A stretch of DNA of 64,000 nt from Burkholderia puraquae. Its GTDB lineage: Bacteria > Pseudomonadota > Gammaproteobacteria > Burkholderiales > Burkholderiaceae. The DNA lies in contig NZ_NBYX01000001.1 in assembly GCF_002099195.1 (NCBI RefSeq), positions 434,168-498,167 of the forward strand, read 5' to 3'. The position numbers and the translations under genes are program-made. The notes below the pieces were generated by a model. That model worked only from the letters and a program-made list of their open reading frames with translations. It did no database searches and had not been told where the DNA came from. Each line of letters begins with the position of its first letter. Position 1 is the first letter of the stretch. Positions 37,107 through 45,872 of this stretch are shown piece by piece.

Positions 37107-37557
37107 AGTGTGCCTCTGTGCGTGTGGTTGGCGAATTGAATTTATTGTTCGACCAGATACGGGCTCGTGCCGGAATTAACGGGTATACCGGATGATTCTT
37201 TACCCGCCGAAAACCCTGATATTAGTTTTTTAGCATTGGAAACCATGCCAGGCGGCATTTGTTGGCTTTGATCAAAAAACGCCGGAGCGCCCGCAATTTA
37301 AAGATTTATACGTGGAATTTGAAACCGGTTTTATAGGGTTAAACAAAATAGCTTTTTGCTAATAATTGTCTGATGAATCTGTTTTGATTTATGGATGAAT
37401 GACGGAATTTCGTTGCAGTCTAATTGGGGAGGGAACCGATGTGCGTCGCGGGCGGCGTGCGCCGCACGATTGGCGGTAATGCCCGAAAAGCGGAAATTCG
37501 CGGCGAAGTGGGGCGCCGGGGAGCGGCCCGCGGCGGGCGCCGCGAACCATGAGAGGG
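37107..37557. other. AT-rich intergenic region
   Basis: About 450 bp, strikingly AT-rich at 37140-37430 for this genome, with no gene. It lies upstream of the chemoreceptor gene and downstream of znuD, so it probably carries the chemoreceptor promoter. No sigma-28 motif at correct spacing was found. Confidence 0.4.
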
Positions 37558-39636
37558 TCAGAACGTGGTGCGCAACCCGGCCATCACGCTGCGGCCGCCT
37601 TCCGGCGCGAAGCCGCGCACGACCGAGGTCGAATAGCGGATTTCCTGGTTCGTCAGGTTGTCGCCGCGCAGGTACGCGAGCCAGCGCGTCGCACCGACGC
37701 GGAACTTGTAGGTGAGCATCACGCCGAGCGACGTGTAGCCGTCCGTCGAAACGTCGTTGTCCGGCACGCGATGCTGCGACCAAGCATGCGTGACCTGCGC
37801 GCGCGCGCCGAACGGGCCGTAGCCGTAGTCGGCCGCGAGCGTCGCGCGCAGCGGCGCGATGCGCGGCAGCGGCTGGCCCGTGTCGACGTTGCGCGCGTGC
37901 GTGTAGTCGGCCGTCAGTTCCAGGTCGACCGTATGGCCGCGCCGCGCGAAGGCGCGCCACTTGCCGTCCAGCTCGATGCCGTAGAACTCGGCGCGCACAC
38001 CGCGGTAGATCGCCTCGTTGAGCGAGCCGTCGGTACCGGGCGCGACCGGTTCGCCGTCGTCGTTCACCACGCGGCCCGTGTTGTACTCGGTCAGGTAGTT
38101 CGAGAAGCGGTTGTAGAACACGCCGATGCTGCCGCGGTTCGGGCCGCTCGCGTAGCGCAGCGACAGGTCGGTCGAAACGGCCTTTTCCTTCGACGCGTTC
38201 GGGTTGCCGATCAGGAACTGGCCCGTCGCATCGTGCGGCCCGTTCGAGTACAGCTCGTAGAAGGTCGGCGCGCGCTCCGTGTACGCGACGTTGGCCGCCA
38301 CCGACCATACGGGCGTGAGCGAGAACAGCGCGCCGGCCGACAGGCTGCCCGCGTTGAACTCGCGCGGCTGCGCCCCCGCGAATTTCTCGACGCCGGCCGG
38401 ATCGGGATCGACCTTCACGTGCTCGAAGCGGCCGCCGAGGCTCAGCTTGAGCGCGGGGACGACCTGCCATTCCTCGAGGCCGAACAGTGCGACGCTGTTG
38501 GTGCGCGTGGACGGCACGAGCATCTCGTCGCCCAGCGCGGAGAACGTGTTCTGGCCGAACTGCACGCCGATCGCGCCTTCGAACGGGCCGATCTTGCGAT
38601 GCGTCGCCTCGATGCGTGCCTCGTAGCCGCGATTGCGGAAGGTGGTGGCGGTTTCGCCGTTGTCGACTTCCTTGTGGCGGTAGTCGGTGTACGCGAAGTC
38701 GAATTTCAGCTTCGTGAACGGCCCGCTCAGGTTGCGCACCTCGGACGCGAGCGCAAGGCGTTCCTGGCGCATCCGCAGCCGCACGTCGCTTTCCGCGACG
38801 GAGCCGTAGTTCGATTCGTAACCGCTGTAGGACAGGCCCGCGAAGCCATCCGCCCATGTGTACGACGCGCCGACCGCGCCGCCGTGCACGCGGCCGTCGC
38901 TGTTCGGCACGTTGCCATACGGCTGCGGCGTGTCGGGGCCGTCGATCGCGCGTTGCGCGCTGCTGCGCGCGTAGCCGGGAATCCGCAGCTTGCTCGTTTC
39001 TCGGTCGAATGCGTCGACGTGGAACGCGAAGCGGCCGTTGCCGCCTTCGACTTGCGCGGCGCCCGCGCGCACCGAGTTCGCGCCGCCGTAGCGCGCGTCG
39101 AGCGCGCCCGTCACGCCCTGGATCGCTTCGCGCGGAATCCGGTTGTCGATCGTGTTGACGACGCCGCCCACCGCGTTGCCGCCGTATAGCAGCGCGGCCG
39201 GGCCGCGCACGATCTCGACGCGTTCGATCGACAGCGGATCCTGCGGCACCGCATGGTCGTACGACAGCGACGACGCGTCGTAGGCCGCGACGCCGTTCTG
39301 CAGCAGCCGGATCCGGTCGCCGTCCATCCCGCGGATGATCGGGCGGCCGACCATCGGCCCGTAGGTGGTGGTCGACACGCCGGGCAGCCCGTTGAGCGTC
39401 TCGCCGAGCGAATCGGCCTGGCGGCGCGTCAGCGCATCGCCGGAAAGCTGGACCGTCGGCGCGATCAGTTCGTTGTCGCCGAGCGGGTTCGCGGTCACGA
39501 AGATCGGGGCGAGCGGGGTGGCCGGCGGCGTGCCGGACACGGCAGGCGTATCGGCCTGCGCGTGCGCGACGGCGGCGAACACCATCAGCGAAAGGGACGA
39601 GAGCGGGCGAAGCGGTAGACGAGGGAGGTCGCGCAT
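37558..39636 (-). CDS. znuD: TonB-dependent zinc receptor, ZnuD-like
   Basis: A 692-residue outer-membrane receptor: signal peptide 1-26 ('VAHA'), plug domain with 'IIRGMDGDRIRLLQNGVAAY', 'SSLSYDHAVPQDPLSIERVE' and 'RGPAALLYGGNAVGGVVNTI', then a beta-barrel ending 'AGLRTTF'. The plug sequence is that of the ZnuD family, which imports zinc (or zinc-haem). Neisserial ZnuD has a His/Asp-rich loop that I do not see here. A Zur box about 160 bp upstream independently supports zinc regulation. Confidence 0.88.
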   Translation of the reverse strand: MRDLPRLPLRPLSSLSLMVFAAVAHAQADTPAVSGTPPATPLAPIFVTANPLGDNELIAPTVQLSGDALTRRQADSLGETLNGLPGVSTTTYGPMVGRPIIRGMDGDRIRLLQNGVAAYDASSLSYDHAVPQDPLSIERVEIVRGPAALLYGGNAVGGVVNTIDNRIPREAIQGVTGALDARYGGANSVRAGAAQVEGGNGRFAFHVDAFDRETSKLRIPGYARSSAQRAIDGPDTPQPYGNVPNSDGRVHGGAVGASYTWADGFAGLSYSGYESNYGSVAESDVRLRMRQERLALASEVRNLSGPFTKLKFDFAYTDYRHKEVDNGETATTFRNRGYEARIEATHRKIGPFEGAIGVQFGQNTFSALGDEMLVPSTRTNSVALFGLEEWQVVPALKLSLGGRFEHVKVDPDPAGVEKFAGAQPREFNAGSLSAGALFSLTPVWSVAANVAYTERAPTFYELYSNGPHDATGQFLIGNPNASKEKAVSTDLSLRYASGPNRGSIGVFYNRFSNYLTEYNTGRVVNDDGEPVAPGTDGSLNEAIYRGVRAEFYGIELDGKWRAFARRGHTVDLELTADYTHARNVDTGQPLPRIAPLRATLAADYGYGPFGARAQVTHAWSQHRVPDNDVSTDGYTSLGVMLTYKFRVGATRWLAYLRGDNLTNQEIRYSTSVVRGFAPEGGRSVMAGLRTTF

Positions 39637-40217
39637 GGTCGGGAAATCGGTTGGAATCGGATCGGATAACGAGCGATGCGGGCCACGGCTAGATACGATA
39701 TATTGTTGCGTCGGCGACGCGCAGTGACCCGTTGGAACATGGCTCGGCGAGGCTTGCCCACCCACAGTGGAACGGCGGCAGGCGGACGAGCACGCGAAAT
39801 GATATGTTATATCATTTCAAAATCCAAGCAGGACGGCGGCGTTCTGTCGGGTTTCTGTCGGATGGGTGAAATGGTGGCGGGAGCGGAAAGCGTCTGCACA
39901 GTGCTCGGAGCGACCGCCATCACGGGGGGATGCGATGCGCGTGCCGACGCGTTGCTCACGCGCCGGCCAGGTTCGCGTCGCCTGCCTTCGGTGTCTGTCG
40001 ACACTGTCCGCGGGGAAACAGCCATACGCCGGTCGATGAGGCTGGCGTGGATAGCCACGATCGGATCCGGATCCACGGCAATCCGGCATCACGCGCCGGT
40101 GCGACGCCTTGCAGCACCGGCCAGCGCCGCGGATTGTCCCGCGCGTTGACGCGCATCAACGTCCTTCGATGCCGAAACCGGATACTGGATCGCTCACCGA
40201 CCAGGCAGGAGCGACAT
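39637..40217. other. Divergent intergenic region znuD / adhP
   Basis: No gene seen. It contains the Zur box (39796-39818). An AT-rich stretch around 39690-39707 may be the znuD -10 region. The adhP ribosome-binding site AGGAG lies just before 40218. Confidence 0.4.
39796..39818. promoter_or_regulatory. Zur-binding site upstream of znuD
   Basis: A 23-bp palindrome with half-sites GAAATGATAT and ATATCATTTC around GTT, perfectly symmetrical. It closely follows the gammaproteobacterial/betaproteobacterial Zur consensus (GAAATG-TTATA type arms). It is 160 bp upstream of the ZnuD-like gene, consistent with zinc-dependent repression. Confidence 0.85.
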
Positions 40218-41246
40218 ATGACCCAAACCATGAAAGCGGCCGTCGTGCACGCGTTCGGCGAACCGCTGCGTATCGAGGAGGTGCCCGTGCCGACGCCGGG
40301 GCCCGGCCAGATCCTCGTCAACATCAAGGCATCGGGCGTGTGCCATACCGACCTGCATGCGGCCGACGGCGACTGGCCGGTCAAGCCGTCGTTGCCGTTC
40401 ATTCCGGGCCATGAAGGCGTGGGCATCGTCGCGGCGGTCGGCGCGGGCGTCACGCACGTGCGCGAAGGGGACCGCGTGGGCGTGCCCTGGCTCTACACGG
40501 CCTGCGGCCATTGCGAGTACTGCCACACGGGCTGGGAAACGCTGTGCCACGGCCAGCAGAACACCGGATATTCGGTGAACGGCAGCTACGCGGAATACGT
40601 GCTGGCCGATCCCGACTACGTCGGCCATTTGCCCGCTCAGGTTGCGTTCGACGAGATCGCACCGATCCTGTGCGCGGGTGTCACCGTCTACAAGGGCATT
40701 CGCGTCACCGATACGCGCCCGGGCCAGTGGCTCGCGATCTCCGGCATCGGCGGCCTCGGGCACGTGGCCGTGCAGTATGCGCGCGCGATGGGCCTGCACG
40801 TCGCGGCCATCGACATTTCACCCGACAAGCTCGCGCTGGCGCGGCAGCTCGGCGCGCAACTGACGATCGACGCATCGATCGACGATCCGGCCAAGGTGAT
40901 TCAGAAGGAGATCGGCGGCGCGCACGGCGTGCTCGTCACGGCCGTGTCGCGCAGTGCGTTCGCGCAGGCGCTCGGGATGGTGCGGCGCGGCGGCACGGTG
41001 GCCCTCAACGGCTTGCCGCCCGGCGATTTCCCGTTGCCGATCTTCTCGACCGTGCTGAACGGCATCACCGTGCGCGGGTCGATCGTCGGTACGCGGCGCG
41101 ACCTGCAGGAATCGCTCGACTTCGCCGCCGACGGCCTGGTGCGCGCGCACATCCATCGCGACCGGCTCGGCAACATCAACGACGTGTTCGCGAAGCTGCG
41201 CGAAGGCAAGGTCGACGGGCGCATCGTGCTGACCGACATGCATTGA
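40218..41246 (+). CDS. adhP: Zinc-dependent alcohol dehydrogenase, AdhP-type
   Basis: A 342-residue MDR alcohol dehydrogenase. Catalytic zinc ligands are Cys42, His65 and Cys152; structural zinc ligands are Cys96, Cys99, Cys102 and Cys110. The NAD loop is GIGGLGH (176-182). It oxidises primary alcohols such as ethanol or reduces aldehydes. ATG 40218 follows AGGAG. It is divergent from znuD; a regulatory link with zinc is possible but not shown. Confidence 0.94.
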   Translation: MTQTMKAAVVHAFGEPLRIEEVPVPTPGPGQILVNIKASGVCHTDLHAADGDWPVKPSLPFIPGHEGVGIVAAVGAGVTHVREGDRVGVPWLYTACGHCEYCHTGWETLCHGQQNTGYSVNGSYAEYVLADPDYVGHLPAQVAFDEIAPILCAGVTVYKGIRVTDTRPGQWLAISGIGGLGHVAVQYARAMGLHVAAIDISPDKLALARQLGAQLTIDASIDDPAKVIQKEIGGAHGVLVTAVSRSAFAQALGMVRRGGTVALNGLPPGDFPLPIFSTVLNGITVRGSIVGTRRDLQESLDFAADGLVRAHIHRDRLGNINDVFAKLREGKVDGRIVLTDMH

Positions 41247-41261
41247 CGCCGCACACACGGA

Positions 41262-41302
41262 CCACGGCACCGCGCGACGGGCGACGTCGCGCGGTGCCGT
41301 GG
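41262..41302. terminator. Bidirectional hairpin between convergent adhP and BNR gene
   Basis: A perfect 18-bp stem (41262-41279 with 41285-41302) and 5-base loop. It lacks a T-run, and sits between two genes facing each other. Confidence 0.6.
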
Positions 41303-41316
41303 CGGCCAGGTGCGCG

Positions 41317-42762
41317 TTATTGCGCGAAGAACACGTCGGTGCGGTTCGTCAGGTTGCCCGCGTTGGTCTGCACGAAGAACGGATGGAACGACGACGACGG
41401 AAGCACGTCGAGCCCCTGGTAGTCGCCGATGAAGAAGCCTTCGGCGTTGGGTGCGAGCTTCATGTCGAACGGGCCGCCGACGCGCCGCTCGTCGCCGAAC
41501 GTGGTGCCGCCGTCATGCGAGATCTTGCGCCAGAAGCCGGTCGGCAGCGTCGTGGTGTTGCCGGCCAGCAGGTCGCGGAAGTCGTAGTACGTGACCATCA
41601 CGGCCCCCGTATTGTCGACGCGCACCGATGGATTGAACGCGGGGCGTCCGGTCGGCGTATTCAACTGTTGCGGCGTGCTCCAGGTCGCGCCGCCGTCCTT
41701 CGACGTCGAGACCGCAATCTCGTCGTACGTGCCGCCGTTGAAGCGGCTGTCCTGCCACACGACGTACAGCTGCCCCGATGCGGGATCGATCGCGGGTTCC
41801 GGAATGATGTCGCCGGTGCGCACCGGTTCGCCGGTGACCGGATCCGTGACGCCGACCGTCTGCAGGCCAGCGATCACCTGCGGTTTCGTCCACGTTGCGC
41901 CGTCGTCGGTCGACTTGATGAACGCGACCTTGCCGGCCGCCTTGCTGAATGGTGGCTGGATCAGGTCGAAGAAATCGTAGAGCGTGCCGTTCCTCGGATC
42001 GACGACGATCTGGTTGCCGATCGTCTGCTGACGCGAAGGCACGTTGACGATGACTTTCGGGGCGCTCCACGTCTTGCCGCCGTCGATCGTCTTCGAGAAC
42101 AGCGTCGGGCCGCGGAACGCCTGCGTGTGCAGGTTCGCGTACGGGTTGCCGTTCGGCAGCTCGAGGCGGTCCCATACCGCATAGGCCGTGCCGGCCTTCA
42201 CGGGGTTTGCGGTCACCGATTCCTTGTCGTTGAAGAACTGCGTCGTCGGCTCGTCGTTCGCGATCAGCACGGCGGGGCTGCTCCACGTCTGTCCGCCGTC
42301 GGTCGAGACCGACGCGGCGACCGCGTTGCTGTTGTTCGACTGGTTGAACGAGATCGACACCGAGTACGCGGTGCCGTCCGGCCCGAACGAGACCCACGGA
42401 TCGGACGCGCGTTCGTACTTGAGCCCGCCGGGCGCGCATGCGCTGAACGGCTGCGGCGTGCGTGCCCAGGTCGCGCCGCCGTCGAACGTGTAGCCGGCGA
42501 CGAGCCCGTGGGCGCCGCCGTTCGACCAGCGGTCCTGCTGCCACACGCCGATCATGTTCATCGGGTTTGCAGGATTGACCGATAGCCACGGCTCGACTTC
42601 GGCGTTCACGTAGTTGGTGCCGGGGCCGCCGATGGTGCAGGCGGCGAACGGGCTCGGGCCGGACACCACGACGGGATCGGCGTGCGCCGCGGCAGCGGCG
42701 GCCATCGCCATCGCGGCGGTCAGGCGGGTGACAAGCGAGTGGGACACGATCATGCGTCGCAT
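41317..42762 (-). CDS. Secreted Asp-box (BNR) beta-propeller protein
   Basis: A 481-residue protein with signal peptide 1-28 (cleaved after 'AAAAHA'). At least six Asp-box motifs (S/T-x-D-G-G-x-T-W/F) recur: 'TFDGGATW', 'STDGGQTW', 'TIDGGKTW', 'STDDGATW', 'SKDGGATW' and 'SHDGGTTF', spaced as blades of a propeller. The N-terminal sialidase Arg-Ile-Pro motif is not visible, so sialidase activity is doubtful; a glycan-binding or other hydrolase role is as likely. It is convergent with adhP and not in an obvious operon. Confidence 0.85.
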   Translation of the reverse strand: MRRMIVSHSLVTRLTAAMAMAAAAAAHADPVVVSGPSPFAACTIGGPGTNYVNAEVEPWLSVNPANPMNMIGVWQQDRWSNGGAHGLVAGYTFDGGATWARTPQPFSACAPGGLKYERASDPWVSFGPDGTAYSVSISFNQSNNSNAVAASVSTDGGQTWSSPAVLIANDEPTTQFFNDKESVTANPVKAGTAYAVWDRLELPNGNPYANLHTQAFRGPTLFSKTIDGGKTWSAPKVIVNVPSRQQTIGNQIVVDPRNGTLYDFFDLIQPPFSKAAGKVAFIKSTDDGATWTKPQVIAGLQTVGVTDPVTGEPVRTGDIIPEPAIDPASGQLYVVWQDSRFNGGTYDEIAVSTSKDGGATWSTPQQLNTPTGRPAFNPSVRVDNTGAVMVTYYDFRDLLAGNTTTLPTGFWRKISHDGGTTFGDERRVGGPFDMKLAPNAEGFFIGDYQGLDVLPSSSFHPFFVQTNAGNLTNRTDVFFAQ

Positions 42763-43220
42763 GGACTGCTCCTCGTTGACATGCGGGTGCGATGACGTGG
42801 CACGACGCGGCAACGCGATTCGGCGCGTGGCGTCGTATGCCGCGCATCATGCCGATACGTATCGTTCAGGATGCCGCTTCAGTCATCGCAATCCGCGTGC
42901 GCTGGACGCCGCCAGCGCGTCGGTTAAGACTCCTCTTCATTTTCATTGATTGTCAGGCGTGCCTGCGATGTCGGCCGGACGGGAAGGCCCGTCGGCGCAT
43001 GCGACGAATGCGTCGAAGTGGATTGCAATGTAGGCGATTAGAATGCCGCCGGACAGGCAGTTTTTTGTAACAGTGCGTAGCCGGAAAGCGTTGCCGGCAG
43101 AGCGCCGCAGGCACGCAAAAATTGCCGTCGCAGCGGCATGAGAATCGAATCGAAAACGCGAATCGCAATCGCTTTCGATGAGGGCCGCCGAGCGCCGGTG
43201 GCGATGCCGGAACGTGCCGC
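42763..43220. other. Intergenic gap
   Basis: About 460 bp between a BNR gene start and the end of the MarR gene. No gene supported; it should hold the BNR promoter. Confidence 0.4.
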
Positions 43221-43652
43221 TCAGCGTTCCGCTGGAAATCGCTCCTGCAACGCATGCAGCCAGCGCGCGACAACATCGAGTTCGTCATCGGAAAACCCAT
43301 CGCACAGCTTGCCGTTGAGTTCGCGCAGCAGCACGCGCGCACGCTTGAGCGCGGCATGGCCTTCGTCGGTCAGGTACAACCGCGTCGCGCGGCCGTCGTC
43401 GGAATCGGCATGGCGCGTGATCAGGCCGGCTTTCGCCATCCGGTCGGCGAGCCCCGTCATCGCGGACGGCGCGAGCTGCAGCGCGGCGCCGACTTCGCCG
43501 ATCAGCGCGCCATCCTGCTTCGCGAGACAGAACAGCGCGCCGGCCTGCGCGGCGCTCGCGCGCGTCTCGGTCTCCGCCTTGCGGTCGATCCATCGCTGCA
43601 CGCGCCGCTGGCCGATGTTCAACATGAAAAACAGTCGTCGGTCTTCGCTCAA
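43221..43652 (-). CDS. MarR family transcriptional regulator
   Basis: A 143-residue winged-helix regulator. The start was chosen at TTG 43652, giving 'LSEDRRLFFMLNIGQRRVQR', a typical MarR N-terminus; its TTG overlaps the TGA stop of the upstream hydrolase gene. ATG 43625 would remove nine residues of the first helix. The recognition helix lies in 'QLAPSAMTGLADRMAKAGLI', and the wing contains 'DSDDGRATRLYLTDEG'. It is co-transcribed with the hydrolase and probably represses the promoter at 44589-44636. Confidence 0.9.
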   Translation of the reverse strand: MSEDRRLFFMLNIGQRRVQRWIDRKAETETRASAAQAGALFCLAKQDGALIGEVGAALQLAPSAMTGLADRMAKAGLITRHADSDDGRATRLYLTDEGHAALKRARVLLRELNGKLCDGFSDDELDVVARWLHALQERFPAER

Positions 43653-44566
43653 GCTGGGTTCCCGGCTGCAATGGAAAGGGAGGGACGGCCCGCGGTTCGC
43701 GGCGTGTCGAGTGCCTGCGCGAGCCAGTCGGCCACGTCGGGCCACAGCACGGTGCCGGGGCGGCTGCGGAAGAAGCCCATGTGCCCGACCGGGCCGCTGC
43801 CCGCCGCGTGCGGATCGATCTGGCGGCGTTCGACCGCCGCGCGGGTCAGGTAGCTTACCAGCAGACCGATGGCAGCCGGGTTTGCCCACGGATCGTCGTC
43901 AAAGCCGAGCGCGAGGATCGGCAACTGCTGTTTCGCGTAACGCTCGGCCGCGCCGAGTGTCGGATCGTCGAAGAAATAATGCGGCAGCGTCGTCCAGCGG
44001 CTCCATTCACGGAACACGCCGGCCGGCATGTCCTCGCCAAGCCCGAGCCGCTTGCCGGGCACGTAGCCGAGCAGCGCCGACATCAGCGGGCCGAGCACGC
44101 GCAGGATCAGCCGCACCTTCAGGCGTTCGGCCGCCTGCGTGATCAGTCGCGTGCTGCCCGCATGCGCGGCGACGAGCACGGCCGCGCGCAGGTGCGGCGT
44201 CGTGGCAGACAGCCCGATCGCATGCCCGCCGACGCTATGGCCGACCGCCAGCAGCGGCAACCCTTCATACGCCTGCCGTGCCCACGCGGTCGCCGCGCCC
44301 ACGTCGAGTTCCATCCAGTCGCGCATACGGGCCTGCAGCGCGCCCAGGCGCGCGGGCCGCGACGCGCCGATGCCGCGATAGTTGTAGGTGAGCGCCGCGA
44401 AGCCGCGTTCGGTCAGGAAGCGCGCGAAGCCCGCATACAGCCGCTCCGGCACGGCCGTCGCCGGATGGATCAGCACCAGCGCGCGCGGCGGCGCGTCCGG
44501 CGACCACAGCGTGCCGTGCAGCACGTAGCCGTCGGCGGCGGAAAACTCGATGGGTTGGGAGGTCAT
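43649..44566 (-). CDS. Alpha/beta hydrolase
   Basis: A 305-residue serine-hydrolase-fold protein. The nucleophile elbow is 'AVGHSVGGHAIG' (G-H-S-V-G), the oxyanion region is 'ALVLIHPATAVPERLY', and a late histidine near 'GHMGFFRSRPG' could complete the triad. Residues 170-230 form a lid. It resembles esterases/lipases of unknown substrate. Two palindromic operators lie immediately upstream of the start, and it overlaps the marR gene. Confidence 0.87.
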   Translation of the reverse strand: MTSQPIEFSAADGYVLHGTLWSPDAPPRALVLIHPATAVPERLYAGFARFLTERGFAALTYNYRGIGASRPARLGALQARMRDWMELDVGAATAWARQAYEGLPLLAVGHSVGGHAIGLSATTPHLRAAVLVAAHAGSTRLITQAAERLKVRLILRVLGPLMSALLGYVPGKRLGLGEDMPAGVFREWSRWTTLPHYFFDDPTLGAAERYAKQQLPILALGFDDDPWANPAAIGLLVSYLTRAAVERRQIDPHAAGSGPVGHMGFFRSRPGTVLWPDVADWLAQALDTPRTAGRPSLSIAAGNPA

Positions 44567-44588
44567 GGCCGTCCTCGTTCCAGGTAGT

Positions 44589-44636
44589 TATTTCGTATGC
44601 GAAATATAGTCCGCGATTTATTTCGTGCACGAAATA
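44589..44636. promoter_or_regulatory. Two palindromic operators for the MarR regulator
   Basis: Site 1 (44589-44606) is TATTTCG-TATG-CGAAATA and site 2 (44619-44636) is TATTTCG-TGCA-CGAAATA, with centres 30 bp apart, about three DNA turns on one face. They begin 23 bp upstream of the hydrolase/marR operon. This is the form of MarR-type operators; identical arms imply one repressor binding both. Confidence 0.75.
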
Positions 44637-44714
44637 TCTGTCGAGGATTCATTCGAACGGCAGACGGCCGAGACGGGTTCGAGCACAGGGCGCCTGAATG
44701 CACTTCATAAAATA

Positions 44715-44730
44715 TTTGCATCTTTGCAAA
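44715..44730. promoter_or_regulatory. Palindrome upstream of the SsuA-like gene
   Basis: TTTGCA-TCTT-TGCAAA, flanked by AATATT on both sides (44711 and 44735), lies about 130 bp before the plus-strand organosulfur gene. It is a possible regulator site; the regulator is unknown. Confidence 0.4.
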
Positions 44731-44851
44731 GCAGAATATTGCGTTTGTTTCATGAAGCAGATCGACGTATCTTCACCGGTTCAATCCGTTCCGCCGGCCG
44801 TCGCGCATGGCGGGCCACGCGGCGGCGCGACCGCCAACCTTCCGGGAGATC

Positions 44852-45820
44852 ATGTTGTCGAGCCGAATCGTCACGGCACTCTTGCTGGCGCTTGCCGCGC
44901 AGCCGGGTATGGCCAAAGACACCGTCACGCTGCGCGTCGGTGAACAGAACTACTTCAACATCCAGGCGTCGATGGAGGCGTCCGGTGTGTTGAAGGACCT
45001 GCCTTACACGATCGAGTGGAAGCACTTCCAGGCCGCCGCACCCGTTGCCGAAAGCCTGAACGGCAACGCGATCGACGTCGGGTTCCTCGGCGATTCCGCA
45101 CTACTGACGCTGGCCGCGCGCGGTGCGCCGGTGAAGGTCGTCGCCGTGTCGCGGCAGAGCCTCGACGGCGTCGCGATCCTCGTGCCGAAGAATTCGCCGG
45201 TGCGCACCGTGGCCGACTTGCAGGGCAAGACCATCGCCGTGTGGCGCGGCGCATGGAGCCAGCAGCTCGTGCTGCGTGCGCTCGAACACGCGGGGTTGCG
45301 CGCCGATTCGGTCAAGTACGCGTACCTGATGCCGATCGATGCGACCAACGCACTCGCGAACGGTTCGGTCGACGCCGTGTCGCTGTGGGAGCCGTTCGTC
45401 AGCACGCTTGCGCTGCGGCAGGGCGCACGGCCCGTGACGACCGCGCAGGGGTTGATGCCCGCGCTGAGTTTCGTCGCCGCGAACGAGCAGGCCGCCTCCG
45501 GCAAGCGCGCCGAGATCACCGATTTCCTGCGCCGCGTCGTTGCCGCGCGCCAGTGGGTCGACAGCCATCCGCGCGAGTATGCGGACCTGTGGGCGAAACG
45601 CGCGAAGCTCGAACCCGACGTCGCGTACCGCTGGCTCAACAACGCGAAGCAGCGCGTCGGCCCGGTCGACGAGACGGCCGCGAAGGACGCGCAGAACACG
45701 GCCGATTTCCTGCACAAGGCCGGTGTGATCCCGGCCGCATACGACACGTCGAAGCTCCTCGACCGCTCGTATGCGGGCGCGTTCGCCGCGCCCGTGCAGA
45801 AGACGGCCGCCGCGCAGTAA
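44852..45820 (+). CDS. SsuA-like sulfonate ABC transporter substrate-binding protein
   Basis: A 322-residue periplasmic protein with a signal peptide (1-21). It then shows the NMT1/SsuA-like pattern: 'TVTLRVGEQNYFNIQ', 'NGNAIDVGFLGDSALLTLAA', 'DLQGKTIAVWRGAWSQQL' and 'AVSLWEPFVSTLAL'. SsuA-family proteins bind aliphatic sulfonates or related anions. No permease or ATPase gene follows it, so it must use transporters encoded elsewhere. A GGGAG ribosome-binding site precedes ATG 44852. Followed 52 bp later by an SsuD-like monooxygenase. Confidence 0.88.
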   Translation: MLSSRIVTALLLALAAQPGMAKDTVTLRVGEQNYFNIQASMEASGVLKDLPYTIEWKHFQAAAPVAESLNGNAIDVGFLGDSALLTLAARGAPVKVVAVSRQSLDGVAILVPKNSPVRTVADLQGKTIAVWRGAWSQQLVLRALEHAGLRADSVKYAYLMPIDATNALANGSVDAVSLWEPFVSTLALRQGARPVTTAQGLMPALSFVAANEQAASGKRAEITDFLRRVVAARQWVDSHPREYADLWAKRAKLEPDVAYRWLNNAKQRVGPVDETAAKDAQNTADFLHKAGVIPAAYDTSKLLDRSYAGAFAAPVQKTAAAQ

Positions 45821-45872
45821 GCGGGCCATCCCGGCCGCGATTTCCGATCGAGAACCACAAGGACATCCCGAC

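Noticed and set aside
37107..37557. AT-rich region checked for a sigma-28 or sigma-54 promoter and for a small RNA
   Set aside because: No motif with correct spacing, and no convincing hairpin-plus-T-run.
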